In this document: piece by piece, positions 46,220 through 54,827 of the stretch | Layout of the letters: each line of letters opens with the position of its first letter | Numbering within the stretch: the stretch's first letter is position 1 | Origin: Nodosilinea sp. FACHB-141 | GTDB lineage: Bacteria; Cyanobacteriota; Cyanobacteriia; Phormidesmidales; Phormidesmidaceae | Assembly (NCBI RefSeq): GCF_014696135.1 | Contig: NZ_JACJPP010000004.1 | Span: 227,196 to 291,195, forward strand | Direction: 5' to 3' | DNA length: 64,000 nucleotides | Position numbers and translations under genes: made by a program | The notes under the pieces: model-generated | What the model was told of the DNA's origin: nothing | What the model saw: only the letters and a program-made list of their open reading frames with translations | The model's database searches: none

Positions 46220-46351
46220 ATGAGCGCAAAGATGATTTTTGGGAACTCTACTGGAAATGAACACAAGAGTCGAAAGTTACCCAAAGGTTCGGCAAAGCAG
46301 CAATGGCTAGAAGAAAAGTTAAAGAGTGCTGAAACAGCTTGGCTAAAATGA
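46220..46351 (+). CDS. Small basic hypothetical protein in AT-rich patch
   Basis: A 43-residue ORF from ATG 46220, MSAKMIFGNSTGNEHKSRKL onward, ending KSAETAWLK. It overlaps the next gene by four bases (ATGA at 46348-46351), a typical coupled arrangement. A second overlapping frame from ATG 46207 (MEDKNERKDDFWELYWK, then stop) also looks protein-like, so a frameshift or two tiny peptides are possible. I recognise no family. The patch is AT-richer than its surroundings. Confidence 0.4.
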   Translation: MSAKMIFGNSTGNEHKSRKLPKGSAKQQWLEEKLKSAETAWLK

Positions 46352-46791
46352 GTAACCAACGGCATGAGGAACATGAGAAACAGCTGAAGGCAGAAGAAAA
46401 GGCTGCACAGCTTTCTCAACAAAGAAAGAATATACAAAAAAATTTCAATCAATCCGAACAAAGGATTCTAGATCTAGAGCAAGAGATAGAGTCTCTAAGG
46501 AAAGAAAATAAGGCACTTAGCACACAGATCAAAAGATTCCAGGAACGCCTGGCATCATATAAAAGAGACGACAATCTAGCGAAAGAGACTTCCAAGAGCT
46601 TTGCTGATCAACTAGCAGATGTTAAGCCTACGCTTTTAGGCGAAGTTAACGAGCATAAAGGCCCTAAAGCCAACATCACGGCTGATGTGCCAAAACTAGA
46701 TTCTGATACAGCCAGCACCGAAGCCATGGAGAGAACGATGACGGCTCACTTTGGCCGTAGACAGCTATCTAAAAAGAAACATCGAGCCTAA
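46348..46791 (+). CDS. Coiled-coil hypothetical protein
   Basis: A 147-residue, very hydrophilic protein. Residues about 10-80 are Gln/Lys/Glu-rich and predicted coiled coil (KQLKAEEKAAQLSQQRKN, ILDLEQEIESLRKENKAL). The C-terminal part ends basic (RRQLSKKKHRA). The ATG at 46348 overlaps the stop of the previous ORF. There is no recognised domain; the AT-rich composition and lack of an obvious core-genome family suggest a strain-specific gene. Confidence 0.5.
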   Translation: MSNQRHEEHEKQLKAEEKAAQLSQQRKNIQKNFNQSEQRILDLEQEIESLRKENKALSTQIKRFQERLASYKRDDNLAKETSKSFADQLADVKPTLLGEVNEHKGPKANITADVPKLDSDTASTEAMERTMTAHFGRRQLSKKKHRA

Positions 46792-46840
46792 ATATTCTTT
46801 TTTGTCTAAACCTGTTACAGAAAATTACTTGTAACAATAG

Positions 46841-47149
46841 ACCAAAACTTTTCACCGAGGGAAGGCTGCAAGCCGCGCCTGCTCTGGAGACAAAGACGAG
46901 TTAAGTATAGAAATTTGGCAAGCTCAAAATAGCGTTAAGATTCCGGTGCTTTCGCTGGTAGAAAGCTGCGCGATCGCGTCATATTTTTCTAGCAGAATTT
47001 TCTCAACGTCTTGGTTGAACAATTACCTCGACGAATCCAAATTACCTTGGGCGGAAATTTTAGGTAAACAACCAATTCGCTGTGATGCGAGTCTTGCCCT
47101 CTCTATAGGTTACGACCGCCGCCTACAGCTTGAACCCAATTTTCCTTAA
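46841..47149 (+). pseudogene. Open frame without start, probable gene remnant
   Basis: After a TAG at 46838-46840 the frame stays open for 102 codons with protein-like content. Segments include ELSIEIWQAQNSVKIPVLSL, VESCAIASYFSSRIFSTSW and YLDESKLPWAEIL. The only start codon is a GTG at 46946, which would remove the first third. I recognise no family. It may be a degraded gene or an ORF with an unusual start. Confidence 0.3.
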
Positions 47150-47294
47150 GATAACTAACCGAGGCTCGTCTGAGGTAAGAGCTAGTATTTCGATGCAATT
47201 ATTATCCTGCAAAAAGTTTGGACTTCAACAAAATCCACACCTTATTTGAGCTTTTTGAGTAACTTTTATTCTCACCAACCTCAAATTCCATAAC

Positions 47295-47546
47295 CTATGA
47301 CTTATTGGGCTGGTCATCATCGACAAGATTGCCCAAGTAGAGCTGCACAAATGCCTTGGCCGCCGAAGGATTCAGCGCTTTGAGCACGTGGGTAATCTGA
47401 ACAATCGTCTCCGAAGACGGTTCTCGCTGGTCGTGAACCCACTTAAACACCGCAGACCGATCAATTCCCAAGGCAACCGCCAGCTTGTTTTGGCTAATGC
47501 CATACGTTTCCAAAACCTGCTTCAACGCCTGATTTGCCCTTCCCAT
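47295..47546 (-). CDS. XRE-family DNA-binding protein
   Basis: An 83-residue helix-turn-helix protein. The XRE/Cro-type motif is ISQNKLAVALGIDRSAVFKW (about residues 17-36), followed by the wing-like DQREPSSETIVQI. The start was placed at ATG 47546 (MGRANQAL) because the longer ORF adds a weakly coding leader. It is divergent from the small gene at 47654, with two palindromic sites between them. It may autoregulate, as small XRE proteins commonly do. It could be an antitoxin, but no toxin-like gene was recognised. Confidence 0.82.
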   Translation of the reverse strand: MGRANQALKQVLETYGISQNKLAVALGIDRSAVFKWVHDQREPSSETIVQITHVLKALNPSAAKAFVQLYLGNLVDDDQPNKS

Positions 47547-47581
47547 GCCCTTGATCGTCCCAAAGGATGGCAAGGGGGTAA

Positions 47582-47640
47582 ATGTTGTCTATGTCGACAA
47601 CATCCGCTATAGTTCTTCTTGTGGTCGCTAAAGACAACAT
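47582..47640. promoter_or_regulatory. Two operator-like palindromes and a promoter
   Basis: Site 1 (47582-47603) is ATGTTGTC-6-GACAACAT, a perfect 8-bp inverted repeat. Site 2 (47619-47640) is TTGTGGTC-6-GACAACAT, with the same 6-base spacer and 6 of 8 matching in the left half. A plausible promoter for the plus-strand gene overlaps site 1: TTGTCT (47585-47590), 17 bases, TATAGT (47608-47613). Site 2 lies at the expected transcription start. The arrangement fits XRE repression of both divergent genes. Confidence 0.6.
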
Positions 47641-47653
47641 TGAGGATATCCCC

Positions 47654-47896
47654 ATGTCAGAAGAATTTCTCCCCAACAGCGAAATCTACAGCGCCCCTCC
47701 TGGCAGCTCTGCCCCCACCCCGCCCAGCCGCGAACCTGTTCATATCACCGTCATTGGCTCTGCTACCGGCATCGATACGGTGGTCAAAATTCTCCATAGC
47801 CTTGGCTTTGCCGAAACTCGCGCTTGGAGCAAGCCCCAAATTGACCCCAACACTGGCAGACCCATGCGTGTGCTCACCAAATGGCTGCGGTATTAA
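47654..47896 (+). CDS. Small conserved cyanobacterial protein
   Basis: An 80-residue protein. The N terminus is Pro/Ser-rich. The second half is a likely alpha/beta unit (VHITVIGSATGIDTVVKILHSL followed by GFAETRAWSKPQ), shared by many short cyanobacterial proteins encoded beside XRE genes. Start ATG 47654 has GAGGA upstream. It is probably controlled by the divergent XRE protein through the palindromes at 47582-47640. No function is known. Confidence 0.65.
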   Translation: MSEEFLPNSEIYSAPPGSSAPTPPSREPVHITVIGSATGIDTVVKILHSLGFAETRAWSKPQIDPNTGRPMRVLTKWLRY

Positions 47897-47965
47897 TCAA
47901 ACCTTATGTGCAACGCAGACTGGCAACTCTATTCACGCATTGCCATGGCTCAGTGGTAAAAGAGC

Positions 47966-48001
47966 AAAAGCCCCCAAGGAAGCTTTCCTTGAGGGCTTTT
48001 T
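47966..48001. terminator. Bidirectional terminator
   Basis: AAAAGCCC...GGGCTTTT arms with an extended stem (47966-47982 with 47984-48000) form a strong hairpin ending in T-runs on both strands. It serves the convergent genes ending at 47896 (plus) and 48030 (minus). Confidence 0.8.
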
Positions 48002-48029
48002 AGTGAATTTAATTAGCTACGAATTCTGG

Positions 48030-48518
48030 CTAGATCGACAGGCCCAGGCGTAAACCCAAAAAGGCGTGGACAAACATTACCGCCAGAGCAAAACTGCCCA
48101 GGTAGGCGTGGGCGGTGCGCAGAGAATCTTTGCCGCCGCCAAACTTGGTGATCGAGATGGCTCCGTTGAGGGCTAGTAGTGCGATCACCAGACTGCCCGT
48201 CCAAAAGTGGGGGCTTTGGAAGATGTCTTTTTCTTGCATCACCAGCGACAGCACCCCACCGGTATAACCCAAGCTAATAAAGGTAAACATCCACAGAGCC
48301 AGGCGCTTGTGGGTGTGGCGGTTTTCGGCTTTTTTCTCTGCGTCATCGTCGCCGATGCGGCCCTTCCAGCCCATATAGGCGGTAAAGCTACCCATCACAA
48401 AAATCACAATGCCCATCATCGCTGGGTGGCCCCAGTGCACAATCGGCTCGGGGGTGCCAAACCCAGCAAAAAAGTCGGCAATGGGCTGTAAGAACCCACG
48501 AATGCTAGAAACCATCAC
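48030..48518 (-). CDS. DUF4079 membrane protein
   Basis: A 162-residue protein with about four hydrophobic helices, of the DUF4079 family found in cyanobacteria and plastids. Family marks are HWGHPAMMGIVIFVMGSFTAYMG (about residues 28-50), AYMGWKGR and TAHAYLGSFALAVMFVHAFLG near the end. The conserved His in the helices could bind haem, but this is not established. Its terminator is the hairpin at 47966-48001. Function unknown. Confidence 0.88.
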   Translation of the reverse strand: MMVSSIRGFLQPIADFFAGFGTPEPIVHWGHPAMMGIVIFVMGSFTAYMGWKGRIGDDDAEKKAENRHTHKRLALWMFTFISLGYTGGVLSLVMQEKDIFQSPHFWTGSLVIALLALNGAISITKFGGGKDSLRTAHAYLGSFALAVMFVHAFLGLRLGLSI

Positions 48519-48688
48519 TATCTCCCAACAAAGTAAGCGCCATTCCTAAGGTGCCATATTTTCTCTATCGAAAGGCATAGGGCATGGGCATCCCGAAACC
48601 AAAAGTTATGTCATGGAATCATGGCAAGCATAGTTCTTGGAAATCTATTCAAGCCTAAAATTCAATTCCTGTCTATTAAAATAAGGTC

Positions 48689-49159
48689 ATGGAACTAGAT
48701 GGCCTTGACATCAAAACTCTATTCCTTCTCTGCCAGCGAGGGCGCATGACCTGGGCTGAGCTAGCGAGTCAGCTGGGGCTGTCGGCTCCAGCGGCGGCCG
48801 ATCGCGTCAAACGCCTCGAAGAGCGCGGCATAATCACGGGCTACAGTGCCCAGCTCGACGCCGAAGCCCTGGGACTAAATTTGACTGCATTCATTGCCGT
48901 GACGCTCGACCAACCTCACCACCGCGAGGGCTTCTTAACCGCAGTGCAGGCTACAGCCGAAATTTTGGAATGCCACCACGTCACCGGTGACGACGACTAC
49001 CTATTGAAGGTTCGCTGCTGTCACACTCGCGCCCTAGAGGCCTTGATTACTCAAGGACTGAAGGCGATCGCAGGCGTAGTCAAAACTCGCACCCTGATTG
49101 TGCTCTCCACAGTGAAAGAGACTCAGGTGCCATCACTGGATCATTTGCGAGATTCCTAA
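48689..49159 (+). CDS. Lrp/AsnC-family transcriptional regulator
   Basis: A 156-residue Lrp-like regulator. The N-terminal winged HTH is at about residues 8-55 (TWAELASQLGLSAPAAADRVKRLEERGII). The C-terminal RAM/AsnC ligand-binding domain starts at about 67 (AFIAVTLDQP, then CHHVTGDDDYLLKVRC). Nine bases separate it from the LysE-type exporter, so the two are cotranscribed and the exporter probably removes the amino acid sensed by the regulator. Confidence 0.92.
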   Translation: MELDGLDIKTLFLLCQRGRMTWAELASQLGLSAPAAADRVKRLEERGIITGYSAQLDAEALGLNLTAFIAVTLDQPHHREGFLTAVQATAEILECHHVTGDDDYLLKVRCCHTRALEALITQGLKAIAGVVKTRTLIVLSTVKETQVPSLDHLRDS

Positions 49160-49168
49160 GGAGGGGTC

Positions 49169-49789
49169 ATGGAAGGCTGGACATTGCTGAAGGGCATGGG
49201 GCTGGGGCTGGCGATCGCAGTTCCCGTCGGCCCCATTGGGTTGCTCTGCATTCGGCGATCGCTCACCCAGGGCCAGCTCATGGGTCTAGTCACGGGGCTG
49301 GGGGCCGCCACTGCCGATGGCATCTATGGCAGCATTGCCGGGTTTGGCCTCACTGCCGTAGCCGATCTGCTGGTTCGTCACACCCAGGCCATGCAGCTCA
49401 TCGGGGGCGTGTTTCTCTGTTATTTAGGCTTCACCACGCTGCGAGCCGACCCCGCTACCGAGGCGGCAAAGGTCTCTAGTCGAGGGCTGTGGGGGGCCTA
49501 CGCTTCTACCTTGGTGTTGACGTTGACGAACCCGGCCACTATTCTTTCTTTCATTGCGATTTTTGCTGGGCTGGGTCTAGTGGGCACTAGTCAATCGTGG
49601 GGAGCCTCACTAACCTTGATTTTTGGGGTGTTTTTGGGGTCTGCTCTGTGGTGGCTGTGCCTGAGCTGGGGTGTAACGCTTTTTAGCCAAAAGCTGACAC
49701 CCTCCCGACTTAAGTGGTTAAATCGGCTGGCCGGTGCCGCTATTTTTGGCTTTGGGGTAGTCGCTATTGCGCTCACCTTTAAAGGCTAA
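49169..49789 (+). CDS. LysE-family amino acid exporter
   Basis: A 206-residue integral membrane protein of the LysE/RhtB family with about six helices. The N-terminal family motif is AVPVGPIGLLCIRRSLTQG (about residues 17-35), and NPATILSFIAIFAGLG is the second conserved block. It would export amino acids or related compounds. The preceding Lrp-like gene is its likely regulator. The amino acid is unknown. Its ribosome binding site AAGGAGGG lies just upstream. Confidence 0.9.
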   Translation: MEGWTLLKGMGLGLAIAVPVGPIGLLCIRRSLTQGQLMGLVTGLGAATADGIYGSIAGFGLTAVADLLVRHTQAMQLIGGVFLCYLGFTTLRADPATEAAKVSSRGLWGAYASTLVLTLTNPATILSFIAIFAGLGLVGTSQSWGASLTLIFGVFLGSALWWLCLSWGVTLFSQKLTPSRLKWLNRLAGAAIFGFGVVAIALTFKG

Positions 49790-49824
49790 ACTCCAGATTC
49801 CCACTCCAGGTACTGCCTGTGACC

Positions 49825-51036
49825 ATGCTGCGAACTCATCCGTTTTCTTCTGCACCGACCCGGCGGCCTGTTGCCGTAGCCTGGGGACGATGGCTGAGCC
49901 TAGGGTTAGCCCTGGTATTGATCAGTTGGCTGGCGCTAACAGCGTTTCCCAACGCCCAGGCAGCACCGCCTGAGCTGATGGCTCAGTCAATTCAAGATCT
50001 GCAAAATAAGCAAAAAACCCTTGAGCAGCAGCGCGACGAACTTCAGCAACAGCAAACCGAGCTGCAAAATCGCCAGGCCACTTCAGAATCTACCCTCAAG
50101 GGCCTAGAGAATAGCATTGTCTACACCGCCAACCAAATTAACGAAACCGAGTTTCGCCTCAACCAGGCCGCGAAAGAGCTGAAAGATTTTGAGGCCAAGC
50201 TCGCTAAGGCCGAAGCCGACTACGAAAACGTACGCACTGGCACCGTGGCCCGGCTTCAGTATCTCCAGCGGCAGCAGGGCAGCGAGGGCTGGGCTGTGCT
50301 ACTGCAAAGCCAGAACTTTAATGAGTTTCTAGACCGCCAGTACCAGCTCAAGCGGGTTTACGCCTCCGATCGCCAGGTGCTGGCCGACCTCAAGGCCCAG
50401 GCCGAAGCCATTCAAAAACAAAAGGCCGCCGTCGAAGAAAAGCGCAACCAGGTTGCTCTCCTACGCCAGCAGCTGCTCTCCCAAAAGCAACAGTACGAAG
50501 CCGAGGCCAGCGAAGAAAAGCAGCTAATCTCTCGTTTGAGGGATCGTCGCGGGGCCCTAGAAGCCGCTGAGGCCCAGCTTGCCCGCGACTCAGAGCAGAT
50601 TGCTGGCCTGATTCGCCAAAAAATTGCCGCCAGCACGGGGGTAATTCGCGGCACCGGGCGATTTGTCTTTCCCGCCAATGCCAATATTTCCAGCGGGTTT
50701 GGCAACCGGGTACACCCCATTTTGGGCTACAGCCGCTTCCACGGTGGGATAGATTTTTCGGCCAGCTATGGCAGCACCATTCACGCCGCCGACTCGGGCC
50801 GGGTAATTTTCTCAGGCTGGTATGGGGGCTACGGCCAAGCGGTGATCATCGACCACGGTGGCGGGCTCAGCACCCTCTATGCCCACTCCAGCCGTCTGTT
50901 TGTTAGCGAAGGGCAGTCGGTGCAGCAAGGTCAGGCGATCGCCGCTGTCGGCTCAACCGGCCTCTCCACCGGGCCACACCTGCACTTTGAAGTGCGGCAG
51001 AACGGCAATCCGGTGAATCCGGCGGGGTATTTGTAG
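49825..51036 (+). CDS. EnvC-like murein hydrolase activator, M23 peptidase
   Basis: A 403-residue protein with a signal/anchor near residues 20-46. A long coiled coil follows (about 55-265, including QDLQNKQKTLEQQRDELQQQ) and then a LytM/M23 domain (about 290-400). The peptidase motif residues are present: HGGIDFSA (H-x3-D) and HLHFEV (HxH), so zinc binding looks intact rather than degenerate as in E. coli EnvC. It likely trims or activates trimming of septal peptidoglycan. Start ATG 49825 (MLRTHPF); GTG 49819 is possible. Confidence 0.9.
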   Translation: MLRTHPFSSAPTRRPVAVAWGRWLSLGLALVLISWLALTAFPNAQAAPPELMAQSIQDLQNKQKTLEQQRDELQQQQTELQNRQATSESTLKGLENSIVYTANQINETEFRLNQAAKELKDFEAKLAKAEADYENVRTGTVARLQYLQRQQGSEGWAVLLQSQNFNEFLDRQYQLKRVYASDRQVLADLKAQAEAIQKQKAAVEEKRNQVALLRQQLLSQKQQYEAEASEEKQLISRLRDRRGALEAAEAQLARDSEQIAGLIRQKIAASTGVIRGTGRFVFPANANISSGFGNRVHPILGYSRFHGGIDFSASYGSTIHAADSGRVIFSGWYGGYGQAVIIDHGGGLSTLYAHSSRLFVSEGQSVQQGQAIAAVGSTGLSTGPHLHFEVRQNGNPVNPAGYL

Positions 51037-51122
51037 AAAGTGAGAGAGTAGGGGGTAGGGAGTTTGTTGTAGGTTCAATCACCCGAACTCATCCACCCCT
51101 TACCTCCTACTCCCTACAGTTT

Positions 51123-51257
51123 TTAGCCTAGGCTCTTTTTCAAATGAGCCATAATGCGAGCCTTGCGGGGATCTTCGCTCTTGGCGGGAGTGACGCCGGC
51201 GAAGTTGATCTTGCTGGTTAGGGCAAGGTGCTGCTTAATTTGATCTTTACTAGCCAC
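51123..51257 (-). CDS. 44-residue conserved-looking small protein
   Basis: A GTG-started 44-codon ORF (stop TAA at 51123-51125) with GAGGT six bases before the start. The protein reads MASKDQIKQHLALTSKINFA, then GVTPAKSEDPRKARIMAHLK, then KSLG. It is basic, helical and lacks a membrane segment. Its neat ribosome binding site, absence of internal stops and dense, low-noise codon pattern support a real gene too short for automatic calling. Its function and family are unknown to me. Confidence 0.65.
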   Translation of the reverse strand: MASKDQIKQHLALTSKINFAGVTPAKSEDPRKARIMAHLKKSLG

Positions 51258-51977
51258 GAAGATACCTCAGAGAAACGAACAGGGAAAGCCTAAACGACCA
51301 AGGCACAGACCCTGGCAGTTCAGCCTGGGAATGGCATCCCAAAATATTCTCCCTATAGACAATTTAATGCATGTGTCCAGGGTTACTGCAAACTCCTGCA
51401 ATCAATGGCTAGATAGCAGTGGTCGGCACAGGCGTTGCGCCCAACCTCTAGCGCGGTGTCTGAAACCCTAAGGCTGCGGTAAGAGCGATCGCGCTCGACT
51501 AGCTCATTCTCAAAACAGTGAATGAGGTTGAGACCGTAACCTGGGGCGGCGAGGGCGGCTTTGCCATATTTGAGTTTGTGCCACTGTGTTTCTCCGGTTC
51601 TCGTCTGATTAGGAGAGCTGCTGTTTGAGCGACAGACCCTAATTTGATTTCTTTTTAGGATTAACCCTGCCCTCCTCAAATTTCTCTGATTTAGGTTGAA
51701 AACACTTTAAAGCTAAGCTTATACCCCGCTTAATCTATTACTAAAATTACGAATCAGACCGTTCATGGCCCCAATGGCAGCGTTGAATAATTGGGTCTTA
51801 GCTGGTAAATTTTAGAGCAGACAGCTGCAAATCTCGCTTGAACCACGAGTGTTCAAGCACAAGCCATAAGTTTTCCTAATACAAATCATAGATGATTTAT
51901 GGACCGAGTTACTCTTAACCCTAGAGTCAGAGGGTAGAATTTAGCTTGATTTTCAGCTTTGGACGGCATCATGCATT
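51258..51977. other. 720-base spacer
   Basis: The spacer lies between the small minus-strand gene and the gene at 51978. One minus-strand ORF (51383-51679, 98 residues) is open. Its middle, from GETQWHKLKYGKAAL on, looks protein-like, but the N terminus does not, and I rate it low. CTTGAAC/GTTCAAG forms a 7-bp inverted repeat near 51837-51857 and AAATCAT/ATGATTT another near 51884-51899. The remainder is AT-rich with no recognised motif. Confidence 0.4.
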
Positions 51978-52259
51978 ATGGCAGACTCTGGAACTTCTCC
52001 GATTAGTGAAAACTTTGATTCTTTACCCCGTGAGGTTAGGGTTGATAACCTCCGCAACGTTCTAGAAACCCTGCAAATTGCCGACGAAATCGCCAAACAG
52101 GGCTATCTAATCACCAGCTCAGAACTGGCCGATTTGATGGATGTGAACGCCAGCGCCGTGACGAGCCGAGGCGAGTTTTGGGCCTGGCGCAACTGGTCAG
52201 TGTCGCGAGTGCGGCGCGAAGGTAACCAAATTCTTTGGCAGATTGAGCGTATCGACTAG
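51978..52259 (+). CDS. Small conserved protein with helix-turn-helix-like region
   Basis: A 93-residue protein. The middle (about residues 30-70, IADEIAKQGYLITSSELADL) looks like a helix-turn-helix that includes a SRGEFWAWRN segment, and the C terminus is EGNQILWQIERID. Proteins of this type recur in cyanobacteria, often as unnamed families. A DNA-binding role is possible but not shown. Start ATG 51978. Confidence 0.62.
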   Translation: MADSGTSPISENFDSLPREVRVDNLRNVLETLQIADEIAKQGYLITSSELADLMDVNASAVTSRGEFWAWRNWSVSRVRREGNQILWQIERID

Positions 52260-52377
52260 AAACTTTAGACTGAGGAATTTAAACTTTGGCGGTGGACTGT
52301 GACTCGCTGCTGGTGATGCTTGGCGACTCTCGTGCCACTTTTCAACCTTCAGAAAAAGTCCCGCTCACCGCCGCCCC

Positions 52378-54687
52378 TCATCTCCCCATCCACTCTCGCA
52401 GCACCGGCAACACTGGGCAGGGGTTCGCCGCCTGCACATTCTCTGGCTTGCTCCAGGTAAACGGGGCCTGCTGGGCCGCAGACATCCACAACAGGCGCTT
52501 GGCGCGGGTCATGGCGACGTAGAGCAGCCGGTATTCTTCAGCCGCTTTGAGGTGCTTGGCCTGCTCCCAGGCCGAAATAATGTCAGGAATTTCGCCTTGC
52601 CCTGGGGCGAAACCGGCGTGGGCGTGGGCGCGAATCTGCGCCCGGGCCACCTCCGCCAGGGTAAAGTCGCCCAAAAATTCGCCCTGGGGTGGCACCCACA
52701 GGGTACCGGGGATGGTTTTGTCGTGGAGAAAGGGCAGAAACACGACGTCCCAGTCGAGCCCCTTGGCCTTGTGCATGGTAATCAGGGTGAGCTGGCCGGG
52801 GCGAGTGTAGAGCGAGTCAGTATCTTCGGTGTCGACAGCAGTGAAGCGCTCGGAGCCAACAATGTCTTGCAGCACGGCGATCGCCGCCGCCAGCGTATCG
52901 TCATTGCGAATTTGCTGGCTGACGCGGGCGGCGAGTTTGTCGGCGGTGGCCAGCTCGCTCTGGTTGTAGCCCAGGGTGAGCCCAATGAAGGAGAACAGGC
53001 TGTAGGGAGGCAGTTCGAGGCGCGATCGCAGCAGTCCGGCGCAGTACCGCCGCGCGATTCGCGCCGCTTCCGTGTCGGGCGGCGCATCCAGCGGGCCAGG
53101 GTAGAGAAACTGCTCAGGAGCCTGGGCCAAGGCGTTGAGGTCTTGGGTGGGCACTCGCTGGCGATCGACCAGCACCCGCAGCGCCCCCTTGAGCCGGTCG
53201 GCGGAGTGGGGCCGCTCGATAAATTGCAGCAGAGTGAGCATTTCTTCGGGTACCTGAGTTTGGCGGTCTTGCTCCCCCACGTCGTAGAACTTCAGCCCCA
53301 TGGCCGGCAGGTCGACACCACCGACCAGATCAGGATCGCGCAGCAGGTTGCCAACAAATTGTCCCTGTCGACCCTCCCGCATGAGAATGGCAAAGCTAGT
53401 TTCAGGGTTCGCAGCGTAGAGCTCGCTGACCCGCTGGGTAATCAGCTTGACGGAGTCTAGCGTGGTTGGCGGCGAGAGAATTTCTACCCCAGCCCCCAGC
53501 GGCTCTGGGTTGGCCCCAAGTTGAGGGTCATCGGGGTCTACAGGGGCGATCGCCTGGTTGCGAAAAGGAGTCTCCGGCCCAGCCACCTGCGCTTGGTTAA
53601 CCCAGGCCAGCATGCGGTTGGCAGCGGCCATAATAATCCCGCTGCTGCGTCCGGCCTGATCCATTGTCACCAGGCGGCCCTGGCGGCGGCAATCGTCGCA
53701 GAACTGGTTGAAGAAAACCGGGTCTGCCGGAGTAAACGTAGAATTGATCGCCTGATTCGGGTCGCCCACCCGCACTAGATTGGGCTCCCCATGCGGATCG
53801 TCAGGATCGGCCGCCAGCAGGGTCAATAACCGAGTCTGCAACGGCGAAGAATCCTGCGCTTCGTCTTCAAACACGGCGAAGGTGCGTCCCTGCCAAAAGC
53901 GGCGGCTGTCAGGGTCATCTAGGGTACGCAGGGCACCCAAAATCATGTCGTCGTAGTCAATCCAGCCCCGCTGGGAGAGCAGGGTTTGGTAGCGATCGTA
54001 CAGACCGGCCGCAATGGTGAGCACGTCGTAGTCTTCAACATCTCCCGGCAGAAAGTGGTTGACGTTTTGGGCCAGATCCAGAAGGGCAGCGGGCATCAGC
54101 CCCGAGCTTTTAGCTTCGCGAATTACCGTGTGGGCTAGGCTGGGCAGCACCTCGGTGCGCAATACCGACTGCCGCCTGAGCTGCTCGGTTTCTTCGCCGT
54201 CAAACTGTCGCCCTTCGATCAGGCGGTAGTAGGAGTTGGGGTTGGCCACAATCCACTGCTCCACGCAGGCCCGCAGAATACGGTTATTTTGGGAGGGCGA
54301 AACCAGCGTCAGCGTGTCTAGGTTCAGGTTGGAGAGTTCAGGGTTGCGGGTGGCGATGCTAAGGGCTAGCCCGTGCAACGTCGAGACCGTAAAGCTGGTC
54401 TGGGGCAGCCCGAGAGCCTTCAAGTGGCCGCGCACCTTGGCCTTGAGGTTGGCCGCCGCCGATCGCGTAAAGGTAACCAGCACCAGCTGACGGTTGAGAT
54501 GAAGCTGGTGGCGGGCGATCGCGATCGCCGCCGCCGCCGCCATGCCCGTAGACTTGCCCGAGCCCGGCACCGCCGACACCGCCAACCGGCCATTTTCCCA
54601 GTCGGCCAAAGCCTGCTGCCCCCGCCGCAGCCCGGCGCGAATCTCCTGTAGCGCGGCCTCGCGATCGACGGGTGCTGCCGTTGTCAT
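52378..54687 (-). CDS. UvrD/PcrA-type superfamily 1 helicase
   Basis: A 769-residue SF1A DNA helicase. Walker A is PGSGKST (41-47), Walker B is the DEAQD-type FEDEAQDSS, and motif VI is VAMTRAKRLLWMS. Motifs for ATP and DNA contacts, GDPNQAI and MHKAKGLDWDVV, are also present. The length suits a UvrD-like repair helicase. It lacks a RecB-type nuclease domain, but a PD-(D/E)XK protein is encoded 140 bases upstream on the same strand. Whether they act together is unknown. Start ATG 54687. Confidence 0.9.
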   Translation of the reverse strand: MTTAAPVDREAALQEIRAGLRRGQQALADWENGRLAVSAVPGSGKSTGMAAAAAIAIARHQLHLNRQLVLVTFTRSAAANLKAKVRGHLKALGLPQTSFTVSTLHGLALSIATRNPELSNLNLDTLTLVSPSQNNRILRACVEQWIVANPNSYYRLIEGRQFDGEETEQLRRQSVLRTEVLPSLAHTVIREAKSSGLMPAALLDLAQNVNHFLPGDVEDYDVLTIAAGLYDRYQTLLSQRGWIDYDDMILGALRTLDDPDSRRFWQGRTFAVFEDEAQDSSPLQTRLLTLLAADPDDPHGEPNLVRVGDPNQAINSTFTPADPVFFNQFCDDCRRQGRLVTMDQAGRSSGIIMAAANRMLAWVNQAQVAGPETPFRNQAIAPVDPDDPQLGANPEPLGAGVEILSPPTTLDSVKLITQRVSELYAANPETSFAILMREGRQGQFVGNLLRDPDLVGGVDLPAMGLKFYDVGEQDRQTQVPEEMLTLLQFIERPHSADRLKGALRVLVDRQRVPTQDLNALAQAPEQFLYPGPLDAPPDTEAARIARRYCAGLLRSRLELPPYSLFSFIGLTLGYNQSELATADKLAARVSQQIRNDDTLAAAIAVLQDIVGSERFTAVDTEDTDSLYTRPGQLTLITMHKAKGLDWDVVFLPFLHDKTIPGTLWVPPQGEFLGDFTLAEVARAQIRAHAHAGFAPGQGEIPDIISAWEQAKHLKAAEEYRLLYVAMTRAKRLLWMSAAQQAPFTWSKPENVQAANPCPVLPVLREWMGR

Positions 54688-54827
54688 AGGGCTTCTCTGG
54701 GGATTGTCCTTTTAGGATAACGAGTGGGGGGATGGGAAGGTGAGGGAGATAAGGGGGATGAGGAGAATGGAGATGAAGTGCTCACAATTTCCCCTGCTTT
54801 CCCAACTTCCCTGTCTTTCCTAATTAC

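Noticed and set aside
47945..47965. tRNA D-arm-like sequence GGCTCAGTGGTAAAAGAGC
   Set aside because: No acceptor, anticodon or T-arm accompanies it; chance or an old fragment.
51383..51679. 98-residue minus-strand ORF
   Set aside because: Only the middle looks protein-like and there is no supported start; too weak to call a gene.
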